Source: Tamarix chinensis
Taxonomy: Eukaryota > Streptophyta > Magnoliopsida > Caryophyllales > Tamaricaceae
Length of the DNA: 64,000 nt
Assembly (NCBI GenBank): GCA_030549775.1
Contig: CM060174.1
Span: forward strand, 93,636,132-93,700,131
Direction: 5' to 3'
Within the stretch, counting starts at the first letter, position 1. Every line of letters starts with the position of its first letter. This document shows, one piece after another, positions 1 to 13,398 of the stretch. The notes under the pieces are model-generated. The model had not been told where the DNA came from and ran no database searches. It saw only the letters and a list, made by a program, of their open reading frames with translations. The position numbers and the translations under genes are program-made.

Positions 1-2
1 CT

Positions 3-3000
3 GCTGCAATGTCATCTGGATTCTCTCCTATTGATCATCTGCTATCTCAGCTAGCTCGGCAAACTTTTCCAGGTGGTTCACAAGTTCCTGCTGTTGTACA
101 GGAAGATCGAATTACCAATGTTGCTAATATGCCACCTCAAGTTCCTCAGGATTTTGGTAGCACTGTTGACTCTGATTCTTCTCTGCAATTGCCTCATCAA
201 ATGTTTGAGAGCCAGCAGATAGGTGTCCCCCCACAAAATGCTGATGCTAATGCTGTGAGTTCTTCATCGGCTGCTGCAATGGTGGAGAGTTTGCCTGTAT
301 CAGAGTCGGTGGAAAAGCCTCAGAAGAACTTTACTCCAGTGCGACATTCCATCGACTCTGAATGCTATGCTTCTTCATCAGAACAGATATTGCGGTGTAG
401 TTCAAGTAAAGAGGACCCTGATTCTGTAGCCTCAGTTGAAGTTTTTGCAAATTCTTTACCTTCAGACTGCTATGAAGCTTCTGCTGCCAAACCATCGACT
501 GTGGCTTCTGAGAATCACCTCTTGATTCCTAAGCAACCAAATGATGGAAAGGCTCCTCCAGCTTGCGCTGTTGAGGACCCAAATCAGAATGACCAAGAAA
601 CCCATAATGATATGGCAAGATTGAAAGAAGTGCCTGCAAATGTTGAAGCACGAGAAGCTAAGAAAGCTTCAGAGAAGAGGTCAAAGAAGAAGTCGTCAAA
701 GCTGCAATCATCTTCTGAACAATCAAAGGGTGTGTCACGAACAGCTTCCTTGCAAGAATCACAGCAATTGGAATCTGGAGTAACAAGTACTACAGAGAGG
801 AAACTAAAGTCTGTGGCTTCCGGAGGGGCAGTGGAGGAGAAATCTCTCGAGAAAGCATCGAAATTTATTAATCCACAGGAGATTGGATATTCAGCGCCAT
901 CAAGCTTAGATCGAATTGATACAGAAACTTTGGAGAACAAGAGAGAAGTAAAACATGTTGAACCTATCGCACAACATGCTCCACTGAATGCTGCTCAACG
1001 AGCCTGGAAGCCAGCTGTTAGTGTCAAGCCCAAATCCCTGCTTGAAATTCAGCAGGAGGAGCAACAGAGAGTGCAGCATGAAATCCCTTTTTCTTCGACC
1101 TCTGCGTCTGTTAGTTCTATTAGTTCATCTGGACCTTGGGCCGGAGTTCTTGCCAATTCAGATTCTAAACTGTTAAGTGATGCTAGCTTTGCTGGTGGCA
1201 GTGATGTAAATGTGGGGAAACCTGAGAATCCGAAGAACAAGAAGAGCCAACTACATGACCTTTTGGCTGCAGAAGTTTTAGCAAAGTCTTGTGGAAGTGA
1301 CAACAAGGCCTTTGATGCAGTTTCTACACTGCCGCCGTTGCCAGTTTCAAACCAACAGTCTTATTTAATTGATGATGACAATTTCATTGAGGCAAAAGAT
1401 ACAAAAAAGAGCCGCAAGAAGGCTGCAAAATCTAAATCTTCTGTAAGTAAGGGTTCAGCTTCCATGTCTTCTGTCGAAGTGGCACTGGCAGCCAGTCCTG
1501 TTGACAAAGCAAAAAGCTCTAAAATTCTGCAGCAGGACAAGGAGGTTGTACCTGCTCCACCATCTGGTCCGTCTTTAGGTGATTTTGTGCCTTGGAAGGG
1601 AGAACCTGTCAGCCCTTCTCCGGCTCCAGCATGGTCTACAGAATCTGGGAAGGTCACAAAACCCACCTCATTGAGGGATATCCTTAAGGAGGAGGAGAAA
1701 AAGTTCCCTGCTCCGCAGCAATCGCCGATGTCTACACCCCAAAAGTCTCAGTCTGTCCAGGTTCCTCGCACAACATCATGGTCGGTAACAGCTTCCTCTC
1801 CATCCAAAACCACGACTACCGTAAATACTAATGTTTCTCAGTCAAAACATAAAGGAGATGATGATTTCTTTTGGGGTCCACCAGAACAGTCTAAGCCAGA
1901 AGTCAAGCAGTACGTCTACTCTCAACTATCTTATTCATTTCTCCCTGATGTGTGCTTGACTGCTTGTTTCATGTATATGTTGTCTGCCCATAGCCACTAT
2001 GTACTTTTCTGGCTTGGCTCTTAGATCTCAATCTTGCTGTCAGGTTATTAATGCATGCTTGCATGAAAGACGGACTCATAGTTGCCCCAGTAGTATTGCT
2101 GTGCTTTACAACTAATGATTATATTTTATGTACAAAGCAGCCATGCTATGGATGCCTTAATACATCAAATTTATCTTTATTAATTCTTTAAATTATGGAT
2201 GCCTTAATACATCAAATTTATCTTTATTAATTCTTTAAATCCTTTGTGATTCTATCATGGCTATACTTTCTGAAATATGCTGTACATGTGCCACCAGCTC
2301 CATATAGTCATGGATACATCTCGTTCATGAAGATCAGCCAAGTAAAACATATAAAGTTTAAGGGTACATTTGGTTCTAGGGAAGTGTTCAGGAAAGGGAA
2401 AAACAAGGAAATTGGTTTCTTCTAGTTGGTTTGCTGATGCAAATAATATGAAAAAATAGCAAAGGAATAAAAATGTTTTCCTTGTAAATAGTGAAAACAT
2501 CCAAAGTGTTTTACTTATTGTTTTCTTTTGCCAAGACTTTCTCAAACCAGATAGTGCCTAAAGGAATTAACGGAGAAGAAAATGATCATTGTTAACCACT
2601 TTAGATAGGCTGTTTTTCACTATTAATGTCATGTAAATTTTGGTAACTCTCTGAGAACAATTACTTTTGGAAGTCCTTTGAAGAATATAGTGAAAGAGGA
2701 CGACCTCTGTATCTCTATTTTCAAATTCAGTGAAACGTGACGGAATGTCTGGATCATATTCTGCCCATCGTAGCCTGATGGTTGGATTTTTTTTTTAATT
2801 GTCTTAGGAGCTCCTGTTTTGATGTGAATGTTGATTCATAGTATAAATTTGGTGATGTTGGCTTTGTTGCAATTTATTTATAGCTACCATGTCTACTGCC
2901 TTTTCTCCTGCTTTTGTTAAATATGTTGCTGATTCACAGTTGCTTTTAACCTGAAGCATTTTCAATAGTTAAAATTTTTGGTTGTAATTCATAGAAAATG

Positions 3001-4098
3001 CAAATATTGTTTTCTAAGGACATGTGATCTTGGTGTTTAATGATGATTAATACTCGTAAATGTTATTTCGGTGAATTTCTCAATAGCAAGTAGTGACAAA
3101 CGAGTTGCTCTATCTTTATCCTTCGAGCAGGGCAGAATTCCCCCAGCTTGGGAACCAAGGGAGCTTGGGAACTAGAAATACCTCTGTAAAGGGAACTTCG
3201 GGAGCCTCTTTAAGCAGACAGAAGTCTGTGGGTGGCAGGGCTATGGAGCTTTCACCCTCACGTGCTACTTCCCAGCCATCTCGGAAAGGTAAAAAAGGTG
3301 GCAATGCAAAGTATTCAGGTTAGTCTCGTTTGAATTTGGTTTGTTACCAAAAAAAGGTAAGCAGTTATACTGACCTTTCATGCTATAATTGCAGAGGCCA
3401 TGGACTTCAGAGATTGGTGTGAGAGTGAATCTGTCCGGCTAACTGGGAGCAATGGTATTACTTTTGTTACTAACATGTTACTTGCCATTTGTTGTCATCG
3501 ATCAAGTCCTAGTCAATTAATTAATCTGCTTCCAATTATGCCGTGGATGTTTGTCATTTGAGACATGATTATCTTTGCTATAGACATACCCACAGGCCAT
3601 TGATGCATTCATTAGTCATTTTTTTAGTGAAGGCAGATTATCTTCCATTTTTCTTCTCGGTCTAGTCAATTCTAGGAGAGTAGTTGATTAAAATTTGTTT
3701 TTGTAGATACAAGTTTCCTCGAATTTTGTTCAAAGCAGCCAAGATCTGAGGCAGAGATACTTCTGACGCAAAACCTTGGCTCTTTTGATCCAAACCATCA
3801 GTTCATCGACCAGTTTCTGAATTATATGGAGATGTTGCCCCGGGATGTGCTTGAAATTGCCTTTCAGGCTCGGGATGATCAGAAGGCGACCATCGATGCT
3901 GGTTGCAGAGACATGATTTCCGATAATAGAGGCGACTTCAGTGGATATGAGGAAGATACTGGGAATGGTTCTGCAAGCACCAAGGGTGGAAAGAAGAAAG
4001 GAGGAAAGAAAGGAAAGAAAGTTAGTACTGCGGTTTTGGGATTCAATGTTGTTAGCAACCGTATCATGATGGGTGAGATTCAAAACGTGGAAGATTAG
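3..4098 (+). CDS. EXA1-like GYF-domain protein, 3' part (exons 3..1909, 3131..3318, 3395..3454, 3707..4098)
   Basis: The frame is open from the window edge, so the start, the N-terminal half and the GYF domain lie to the left. I placed three GT-AG introns: 1910-3130 (GTACGT donor), 3319-3394 and 3455-3706. The joined exons total 2547 nt, exactly 849 codons with the stop, and every junction keeps the frame. The visible protein (848 residues) is low-complexity and rich in Ser, Lys and Gln. It has a Lys-rich segment near residue 220-235, a DDFFWGP motif just before the first junction, a compact segment around FRDWCES and FCSKQPRSEAE, and a Lys/Gly stretch before the end LGFNVVSNRIMMGEIQNVED. From memory, that ending and the DDFFWGP motif are characteristic of Arabidopsis EXA1 (At5g42950) and relatives. 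Known of the family: large cytoplasmic GYF adaptors that bind eIF4E-type proteins, dampen translation and immune-receptor output, and act as potexvirus host factors. No frameshift or stop is seen. Reading past the first donor gives a retained-intron tail to 2024, which I do not regard as the main product. Confidence 0.92.
2147..2240. repeat. Tandem duplication of 47 bp in intron 1910-3130
   Basis: Two adjacent 47-bp copies (2147-2193 and 2194-2240), each starting TATGGATGCCTTAATAC and ending CTTTAAAT, appear identical. They lie inside the 1.2-kb first visible intron of the GYF-domain gene and do not affect coding. Confidence 0.9.
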
Positions 4099-7000
4099 GT
4101 CAATCATAGTTGTCGTAAATACATTTTGTTTGAGACTTGTAAATGATTTTTTTTTTTGGCTTAGAATTTTTCTACCCTTGAACTTCATAGAGAAACATCA
4201 AAAGTAATCGCATAATTCAGTAACCGCGATTCTGATGAGATAGAGCCCTTTTATTTTATGGTCCCCAGGGAGTTGACAAAGCTATCTTGCGCTTTTGGGC
4301 GACAGTTTTGGTCTTTTATCAAGTTTCTGTAAGTTATGACCAGATAGATTACTATCAATGTGGATGTATCATCTGCAAGTAAATTGATAGTACTCTTACG
4401 TTAAGTTTAGCCTTTGACCTTCACCTTTGGGTAAGGGTGTCGAGGATTTGTGTGGCGATGGTTGTAGAGTGCCCATGCCTTGTCTTGTTGACTCTGATGA
4501 CGGTGTTGGAAATGACTTTCGCCCAGATAGATTACTATGGCTAAAGTTCTATGTATTCATGCCATGCTCATTTGGCACTCAGGCTAGCTGAAGTAGAGGA
4601 GTGCATGTATGATAAAAGTGTGGATGGTGAAGTACCTGTGTGGACTTTGAATTTTCAACGAGGTACTTCTGTATCTTAAAAAAGTCATTTAAAAGAAACT
4701 TTTTGTATGATGAAATATCGACGTTTGATCTAGCCACTAATTTCTATCAAGCCGTTTGACACCCTCTTCATTGTTTATGTCACTATTATTCCATTTAGGG
4801 TTTAAGTTATTTGTTTTATATAATATTCTCATAACCTTATTATTTACATTGTCTACTACGTATTATTTCATGATTAGGTCCCATCAATTTTAATAGACTT
4901 GTAAACTATCGTACACTGATACTATTATACGCCTATTAGTTATCAACCTACCACTAGCTTATCTTAATTATAAATAAATAATTAATATAAATAATATGAA
5001 ATGTAATTAGTCAATTAATTAATAATATTACTTTCCAAGATGAATTAAAAAATAGAAAATAATAATAATTATTATTATAATTGAATAAGCAATGCATTTT
5101 TTTAAATTATAATCTTAAATGGAATATTTATAAGGGTAGTATTTGTTATAAAAATAAAGTAATAAGTAGTAAAAATATTATTAATATAGATAATATTAAT
5201 TTTAATGATATATAAACTTTTTATAAGATTAATAATAGTTATCAACAATAATGTTAATTATAGTTATAAATAAATAAATGAAAAGCCTATTATTTTTAAT
5301 AATTAGTAAATATAATTACAAAAATATTATTATTCTTAGTTGTAATTAAATATATCAAAATCTTGGATAATAATTAATAATAATTATAAATAATTAATAA
5401 ATATGGAAAAATGCTAATTATAACTTTAACTAAAAAATTAAAAATAATAATATTAATTATAACTCTAAATGATAATATCAATAATAATTATAAACAATAA
5501 TGTTAATTATAATTGCAAATAAATAACTAGTAAGAACAATGTTAGTTATAACTATTAATTATAATTAATAAAAATATTATTATTCTAAATTATGATTAAA
5601 TAATCAACATAAATAATATTAATTCAAATTAATTACTTAATATAAAACTATAAATTGATATAATCAAAAATAATATTAATCATAATATGAATAAATATTT
5701 ATTATAAATAATGCTAATTATAATTTTAAATAATTAATTAATAACGAATGCTAATTTTATTGATATTCATATTAATAAATGGTTAGTAGGGAAAATCTAT
5801 AAACAAATAAAAAATATTGTAAGAATAGATCTTATTAAAATAAAAATATCCAAAATTATTTATATAAGTTAATTTATTTTATATCAGACAATTTGTCAAA
5901 CACTATAATTATTTTACCAACTTTCATACATAAATAAATGTATTTATTAGACATAAATTATTATCACTTCAGTTATATTCTTACTTTGACTACATTATTA
6001 CTTCATTAGATCAAAAATAAGGTTACTAAGTATAGGCATAGTCCTTTTTTTTATAATAAATGATGCAAATGAAAATATGTGAGTTTTATTAGTTTTTATT
6101 AGCATTATTTTCTCCAAATGAATAAAGTTTGGCTTTTCTCATTTTGGGATCTTGTATCCGAAGAGGTTGTAAATGATTTAAATCATCTATAAAATCATTT
6201 TCTCTCCCTACAAAATGAAATATAATACAACGTCTTTCTTGAAAAAATTAATATATTTATCCAAGTTATGATTTTCCACCTTTTTTCTTTATTAGTGAAG
6301 ATACTATATTTCTACTCCCACATTTCTCATTATTCATTAATACTTCCCACATAATTAGCATTTGCATCCGTATATGATATATCCACATTTCCAATTAATC
6401 ACCGCCTACTTAACTATTGCTTCATCAATACTAGGATACAAGACTGACATTTTCAATTTTATTTCACAATATGAGTTATTTTAACAAAAGTAAAAAATAA
6501 ATAAATGTTATATTACCAAATTTGTTCTTTTGTATACAAATAAAAATATTAATTAGAGGGACACTAACAATGTGAGGACTTGTTAGTAAATTAGGGTATT
6601 AGATTCAATAATTTTAATCATTTTTGTTTTTATATATGTACTGGAACTTTAAATGCCTTCTATGGAAGTATCAATTTTTATACATATCCAATATTTGTCA
6701 TTTTTAACTAGTCTTTTCTAATCATGATAAAACATTATCCACATATTATTGATACAACTATACAACTATTCATTATATTTTGAGAGTATTATATATCTTT
6801 CTATTTATATGAAAATATTTGTGCATTGAAAGTCCGTACCTTACATTATAAACAAATATTTATTAAAAATTTTAAAACCTATTTTTGACCAAGATGGATC
6901 AAAAAGCTAGATTAGATTAAAATCTATTTTTGACCAAAATATCATTTGGAATAGGAGTAATAGGGATAAATTTTTTTTCCTTATTTTATATTAATAATTT

Positions 7001-8330
7001 AATAATAATAAATACAATTTTAATAAAACATCCAATTTAAATTAAATTAAAATTTAAAATAAATACTTATTAAAATAAAAATATTTAATTTTAAATAAAT
7101 TATATAAAATATAATTTTTTTTATTTTTATTACTTCCTTATCAAACGAATACTAAGCATATTTTAATTATCATTCAGCCGCGACTATCTATGACTATGAT
7201 ACACCATGACACTAATGAAACACCCCACCCTATAAAAATTAGCAACCTAATTGAAACTACCAAAATTTGTGATGGCCGACGGACTCAAGAACTGAACTTG
7301 GCATTGGGTCATATCATTAGTCTGCACCAATTATGCATACAAAAAATTTAATAAATGAAAATAAGTTATTAAACTGCGTAATCCTACTAATTCACGATTG
7401 ATTTATAAATAATAAATATTTTAGAATTTTTAAATTTTTGGGTCCTACGCCTTTGTCTACTTGGCCTAAGCCTTGGGCCGGACACTGTGTGAAAGTACGG
7501 ATAGATTTATATGTCGGAAGATGCACATGGATAAGTTCCCTCTTCCCTCCCTCCCTCGGTCCCTCCCTTTTTCTTACGAAGTCCTGAATAGTAGCCACTT
7601 ATTTGAAAATGGCCAAAAACAGCCATTGACGTGATATGACAGGAACAAGTTCACTGGGGGATTAAAGAATACGAGACCATTGCCCTTCAAAGTGATTATT
7701 TCTCATCTCTCGTACCTTGTATTCTAAGTCGAAGAAAAATTATAATTTATAATATTATTCACCTCATCGGACTCTATTTATTCATTTATTTTATAAAGAT
7801 TGTTCAGCTTTAAATTTATAATTATAACTTATTCATTTATTTTACAAGTATTATTCAACTTTAAAATTTAATTAGGACACATTTTATTTTAGATATAATA
7901 TTTTATAGCTATTTTTGGGCTAGGCCTTCTTATGTATTGTAATAAGTATATTATCAAAATTGCTCTTGAACCTGTCAATATATAAAAATAAAAATTGCCC
8001 TTTAACTTTTATTGTTAGTTATAATCGATCGAGGACATAAATTAATATAATAAATTAAAGTAATAACTTATATAGTTTTTCTATGAGTCCTATCTCTTAT
8101 AATAGAGAGAACTTTAATTTCATATTTTTTATGATTATAAGACTTTAATTTTCAAATCGAAAATATATGAGAAATGAATATTGGTAAGCACCAACGCCCG
8201 CAACTTAAGGAAACTACATTGTTTTATATTTTTTTTTTTTGATAATTGTTATTTTTAATTGCTAAGAGTATAAAAGCAGTTTAACTTATCCTTAGTTTCA
8301 TCTGATTTTCTTAATTGATCTACTTTGGAG
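4099..8330. other. AT-rich spacer downstream of the GYF-domain gene
   Basis: The first few hundred bases after the stop (TAG at 4096-4098) must hold the 3' UTR, but I see no convincing polyadenylation signal to place its end. From about 4800 to 7150 the sequence is extremely AT-rich, with degenerate repeating words such as AATAATTATAAATAATG and TTAATTATA. I find no supported gene on either strand. The short open frame at 7392-7598 (-) has no recognisable features. Confidence 0.7.
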
Positions 8331-8331
8331 G

Positions 8332-8900
8332 TCATTCTCCCTGTTTTTTCCCCAAACAATACCCCATTTTCTCTTTCCATATATTACCAAAAATTAAATT
8401 ATATGAACATGTGTTTATATATATATATTGAATAACGCTCCCAACCGCGAGCCAGGCCAGGTTGTCCAGAGCGCCCCCGTCCACATTCACCTCGATAAAT
8501 TCATTCGGTGGTTCCTTCCATCCCAAGTCTGCTCATTCCTTTGATTGTCCATGTGCTTGGATCACCCATATCCTGGACCAAGTATCCTATTCTTCACGAG
8601 CAAAACTATTCATCTGGCGAGCCTTCACTAACGGAGAAACTTCCTCTTCTTTGAAAATTCTTTTAAAACCAAATCCTTCATACACTCGGCGCAAAACTAA
8701 TTGCCCAGGGAGTGTCGCCTTCTATACCTACCATACTATGTTGTTGGATGTTGCCCATCAACGATTCACCTAGATATTCCTGTCGGAGAAGGAAGATATA
8801 TATCGTTGGAAGATATATTTTGTGGAGCTGCATATTGCGGAGATATTGCCGTGCATGGATGGAATACTCCTCCCTCTTCTCCCACAACGCGGTGATATCT
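8332..8900 (-). pseudogene. Non-LTR retrotransposon remnant, RNase H region
   Basis: On the - strand, 8526 downward reads W-K-E-P-P-N-E-F-I-E-V-N-V-D-G-G-A, close to the W..PP....K.NVDGA start of the RNase H domain of plant LINE-type elements, where the Asp is the first catalytic residue. The frame then loses similarity, so the rest of RNase H is missing or replaced. Just upstream (8780-8900, -) the words ITALWEKREEY resemble the ...LW..RN... segment that precedes RNase H in such elements. Frameshifts separate the pieces. This is a dead fragment. The family assignment rests on short motifs only. Confidence 0.5.
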
Positions 8901-8934
8901 GCTGTAATTACCAAAACTACAGACAGTAACAATT

Positions 8935-9035
8935 ACTCTCTTCCTTCTCCTGTGGACGTAGGTCCTCTTTGGCCGAACCACGTTAACCTTCGTTGTTCTC
9001 TATTAATCTTGTCTTGTTCAACACTTCTGCAAAGA
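8935..9035 (+). repeat. Copia-type LTR-like fragment
   Basis: The stretch containing TGTGGACGTAGG, GGCCGAACCACGTTAACC and a following TTCGTTGTTCTC run resembles the R-U5 part of many plant Ty1/Copia LTRs, which carry a GTGGACGTAGG...CCGAACCACG signature. No matching ends, primer-binding site or target duplication could be found. Treat it as a scrap. Confidence 0.3.
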
Positions 9036-10398
9036 AAAGACTTTCTACAGAACCCCACGTGTCGGTATATCTATAGAGTTAGCCAACCCGAACCCCAGAA
9101 GGAGCCCGACCTCTCATTACGCAACATATGGTACACCGAATAAACAATGAAAGGGCCGTCATTAGAAAAAAGCCCAGGTTGGTATATCTATGTCGGTAGT
9201 GCTGCCATCCACCCATACATTGAGAACGTCTGCAACGACCCGCCATGGCAACAAGCTGACAAATGTATCCCTATCCAAACCTCCATTCGACAACTTATAA
9301 GCAGCTACTGGACTAAGAACCAATTTCCTAAATAAACGTTTTTTTGTTCATTAAATACTAAAAGAATGCTTTCGATTAAATAAAAATCAAAATAATCCTT
9401 TGTTAGTAATGACGTTTGGTTTTCCTAAAACACGTTTGACCGTTAGTGTAACACTCCCAAAATTCAATCCTTAATTTTTTTTTGAAAGAATAAAGTGGAA
9501 GCTAGAAGAAAATTTGGGGAATGTTACCGCCACATCTAACATAAGATAAATGTCTACCATCTATCTCATGCTAAATGTAAGGTTAAAACCTGTCAAATAA
9601 AATTCCAAACAACGTCTATGCCATGAGGATAAATTTCCACAAGGAAATATCTACAGGCAGATGGCAAGTGAATAGATTCACTAAATAAAATCATCGCTGA
9701 ATGAATCAGCGGAACCTGTGAAATAAATCCGAATTTTAAAAGCTTATCAGAGTAAGAGAAATTGAAAGTCAATTATAATACCCTTGAAAATTTAAATACA
9801 ACACTTGTAACTTCCAAAGACGAATACAGTTAAACAAGATAGAACCCGATAGATCAAATTTCGGATTGTCTACTCTCTCAAACCAAGCCTTCCACCCAAA
9901 TACAATATTCGATCTCAAACTTGCACAAGAGGTCTGCTCCCCACCATCAGTGGATCATCACATGACTCATTCAACCAAGGTAATATCAGTATGGGTCCAA
10001 TACTGAGTAAATCCCACTACCCTATCTTATGGGAGAGACGTAAACTATAACATCAAGTACATATTGAATCATGGTGCATTACGTTGATACCATATTATGC
10101 ATACTTAATACCCACGTCATAAGTCCTACCATACACATATAATAACATGCGAAACATATGTAACATCTTATTTAAACATGTAAGTATGGTATGACCGAAA
10201 TATAAAGTAGCTCATGCGCCTCAGGTAGGAATAATCCATATTATTGACAACTCATTACATGGTCACAATCATATAAGCAACATGTAGTAATATAGATAAT
10301 GAAGGCCGACTATGGTCCGGGTAGACTCATTCTTTAGATCTCTGGTAAATATAGTCGATTCACATCATAGTCTTTATCAAGTCATGTGAGTGCGGGAA

Positions 10399-10730
10399 CC
10401 CCACTATTATAGCCGGTGGAACGGTCACGAGGGCCATGCCCTGCCACTATTTTAGCCAGTGGACCGGTCACGAGGGTAACATACCCTGCCACTATTGTTT
10501 GCCGGTGGACCGGTCTGGCCCCGACTCACATGATGTTTTACTATAATTACTTTGTGTATTTCCCATGTCTTATCATTATTAGGTTCGGTTTGTTAAGCAC
10601 GGAGTCTCCCACTATTATAGCCGGTGGAACGGTCACGAGGGCACATGCCCTGCCACTATTATAGCTGGTGGATCGGTCACGAGGGTAACATACCCTGCCA
10701 CTATTATTCGCCGGTGGACCGGTCTGGGTC
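10399..10730 (-). repeat. Hairpin-repeat array in copy A
   Basis: The word CCACTATTATAGCCGGTGG and close variants recur at least six times, each followed by CGGTCACGAGGG or CGGTCTGG. They fall in two blocks (about 10399-10520 and 10605-10730). Each unit has a CCAC/GTGG inverted pair around an AT-rich loop. Confidence 0.85.
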
Positions 10731-12902
10731 CGGCTCAACATCTTCCTCTTTAAGTGATTAGTGTCTTAACGTGTCTTATTCAAAATAATTTTACCCTTAA
10801 CATGCATGTCCTAAAAGGCCACACGACATCCATCATAACTTGCAGCATACCCATATTAGCACATACCAGACAAGGGCACGAGAACATACCTCGGTTCCAA
10901 GCTGCGCTACACAATAAAAACAGATAATATATAGGGCACAACATATAAAACGTACAAGGCATCCAAGGCAAGTAAAACACGTAACATACAGACGGCCTTA
11001 GTTACATCCTTACGCAACACCCATAAGTGGAGGTAAGTAGAGACTTACCTAAATCTGAAGCTAGCTAAGCGAGATAAGAGGGAGAGAGAGATCACTAGCT
11101 CGAGGATCCACAATAAAGCTTTCCTAGATCGCCAATAGAAATCGGAACTAGGTTAGAAACTATCTTATCAATTAATAATTCACATATTATAATTAAATAA
11201 ACGCAAACGAACACAAACGATCTTTCTTGGAAAACGTGTCCAAAACTTAGGACTTAAAAGCATAGCTCTATTAAGATTTAAGATTAAATATAAATCAAAA
11301 CGGATTAATACAAATACCACTTGGGACATTTCAAATTAATTTGGAAAGACTTAGAAAGAATAATCGATCATAAATTAATTTATCGAAAATAACTTATTCA
11401 TTAGGTTTTACAACTAAATAGGTAAACCAACAATTTACATAGAACCGAATCCAAACCGATTAGATTAAAACATAATTTAAATGATTTAAAACCCAAAGAC
11501 AGAAATCGATTAGATAAAAGACGCATAGCAAAAATCAATTTTATAAAATAATCCCCGAAGATTAGGGTTTTTAATCCCTAAACTACGAATTGACCAAATC
11601 ACTTCGATTAGCTCAAATTGATAGTTTTAAAACACAATTAAAATAATTTTAGATATATCTAGATAATTAATTTCAACAAAACAATCTTCCTAGTAGCCAA
11701 TTTAAGACTATCCATTTTCAAAATTAGGGTTTTAAAGCCCACAACACAAACTCGGGTAATTCAAATTAATTAATTTAAATTAAAGGTATTAAAAAGCAAT
11801 TAGGATCATTTCAACTATTTCTACAAATTTAATTTTTAGAAAAACCATTATACACATGATCAATTTCATAATCTCACTTGAAATCTAGGGTTTCTGGCCC
11901 AAAAATACAATTCGGTTGAATTCTATTAATTTAATTGAATTGAATGTTTAGAAATGCAATTAAATACATTTTAAAACATATCAAATAATCAATTGATCAA
12001 AACCAATAAAAGAAATACCCAATTTAACACAATTAGGTTTTTTGAGCCCGGAACACAAATCCGATCAATTCTTGCTAAAATATATAAATTGACGGTTCGG
12101 AAAGGTAATTAAATGTATTTTAATGTAAATGATATAGTCAATTGAATAAAACGACCCAATTACACAATCCAATTTGGACTCGTAAGAGTTTTGACCTAAA
12201 AATCCAATTCCGATTAATTATGCACAATTTTCCCAAATCAACGCTTCCGATATGAAATTAAATATATTTCAAACGATATTATAAAATCAATTGAGCGAAA
12301 CAACTCAATTATGCGACCCAATTTTATCGCACACGAATTTTGACCTATAAATCAAATTCCAATAAATTCTGCATAAATTTCTCAAATTGACGATCCCGAC
12401 ATGAAATTAGATACATTTTAAAACATATTGTATAATCAATTTATCCAAAATCGCTAAAACGACAAATCCGAAAAGTTTGGGCATAACCCGGCCAAAAATC
12501 CAATTTTCCAAAATTCCAACATAATCATACAATTAACTTATCCAAAATAATCTCACAGCACATATATACATTATCAAACAATTAATTTAGCTTATCACAA
12601 GATAAATCATACCCAATTAATCAAATCTATATTAGGGTTTTTTAGAAATTTATACCAACGAAAATCAACAAAATCGGAGCAAAGGAAGGTTGGGGAAGCT
12701 TCATCGGGGGCCGGGGGTGGCTCGCCGGTGATCAGCGAGGCTCGCCGGAGCAGGATGGCGGCTCATCGCTGCTGCTGCTGCTCCTACGCTGCTTCGGTGG
12801 CTGCTACTTCGGCCGTTGTGGCTGCTGCACGGCGTCGCCAGCGGTGTTCGGCGAAGGAGGAGGGAGGAGCTGGGGAAAAGGAGGCAGCTCAGGCCTGTGA
12901 TG

Positions 12903-13245
12903 CACGGAAACGTTGTCGTGCCTACGTTTTGCGTCTCGGAAACGTTCGGGGACGGAAACGAGCACAGGAAACGTTTAAAAGTAAGGTGGGCACTAGGCAC
13001 AACAAATATTATTTAATCTCTCCTGCAAGGTGGGCATAGCAAATACTACGGAAACGATCCTTACCAGATCGAGCTTCTTTCGAGATTAAAATTTATATTA
13101 AAATATATTTAATTAATATTATTATTAAAAAATATTATTTAATTAATTTTTTATTAAAAAATAACTAATAATAATTAAAATTAACTAATATAAGAATTAA
13201 TTTTAGAAATTTTTTTCACTCTTAATTTTAATAAGTTTAATCTAT

Positions 13246-13303
<58 letters not shown>

Positions 13304-13398
13304 CGTTTTCCGTCGTCCCTGTTTCCTAAATTTTTAAGAATTGAAGTTTCCGTGTTTCGTTTCGTCCTCGTTTCTCTGTCCCCGTCCCCGCTCCCGTG
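12903..13398. mobile_element. ~0.5-kb insert in the copy A leader, flanked by GGAAACG-rich ends
   Basis: Compared with copy B, the GC-rich leader of copy A is interrupted by about 500 bp. The left end repeats ACGGAAACG words and the right end has the complementary GTTTCCG/CGTTTC words, giving loosely inverted ends (CACGG...CCGTG). Inside are an AT-rich block (13080-13225) and a (TA)n run (13252-13301). The AT-rich block recurs at 35570-35690 within another insert. No open frame belongs to it. It may be a non-autonomous DNA transposon. The boundaries are approximate. Confidence 0.4.
13252..13301. repeat. (TA)n microsatellite
   Basis: About 50 nt of uninterrupted TA dinucleotides. Confidence 0.98.

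Noticed and set aside
584..940. 118-codon frame on the - strand
   Set aside because: It lies opposite the well-supported GYF-domain exon and is a shadow frame. The same holds for 988-1176, 1049-1306 and 1361-1666.
12728..13039. 103-codon Ala/Arg/Ser frame on the + strand
   Set aside because: Antisense to the copy A leader and crosses into the inserted element at 12903. It is not a gene.
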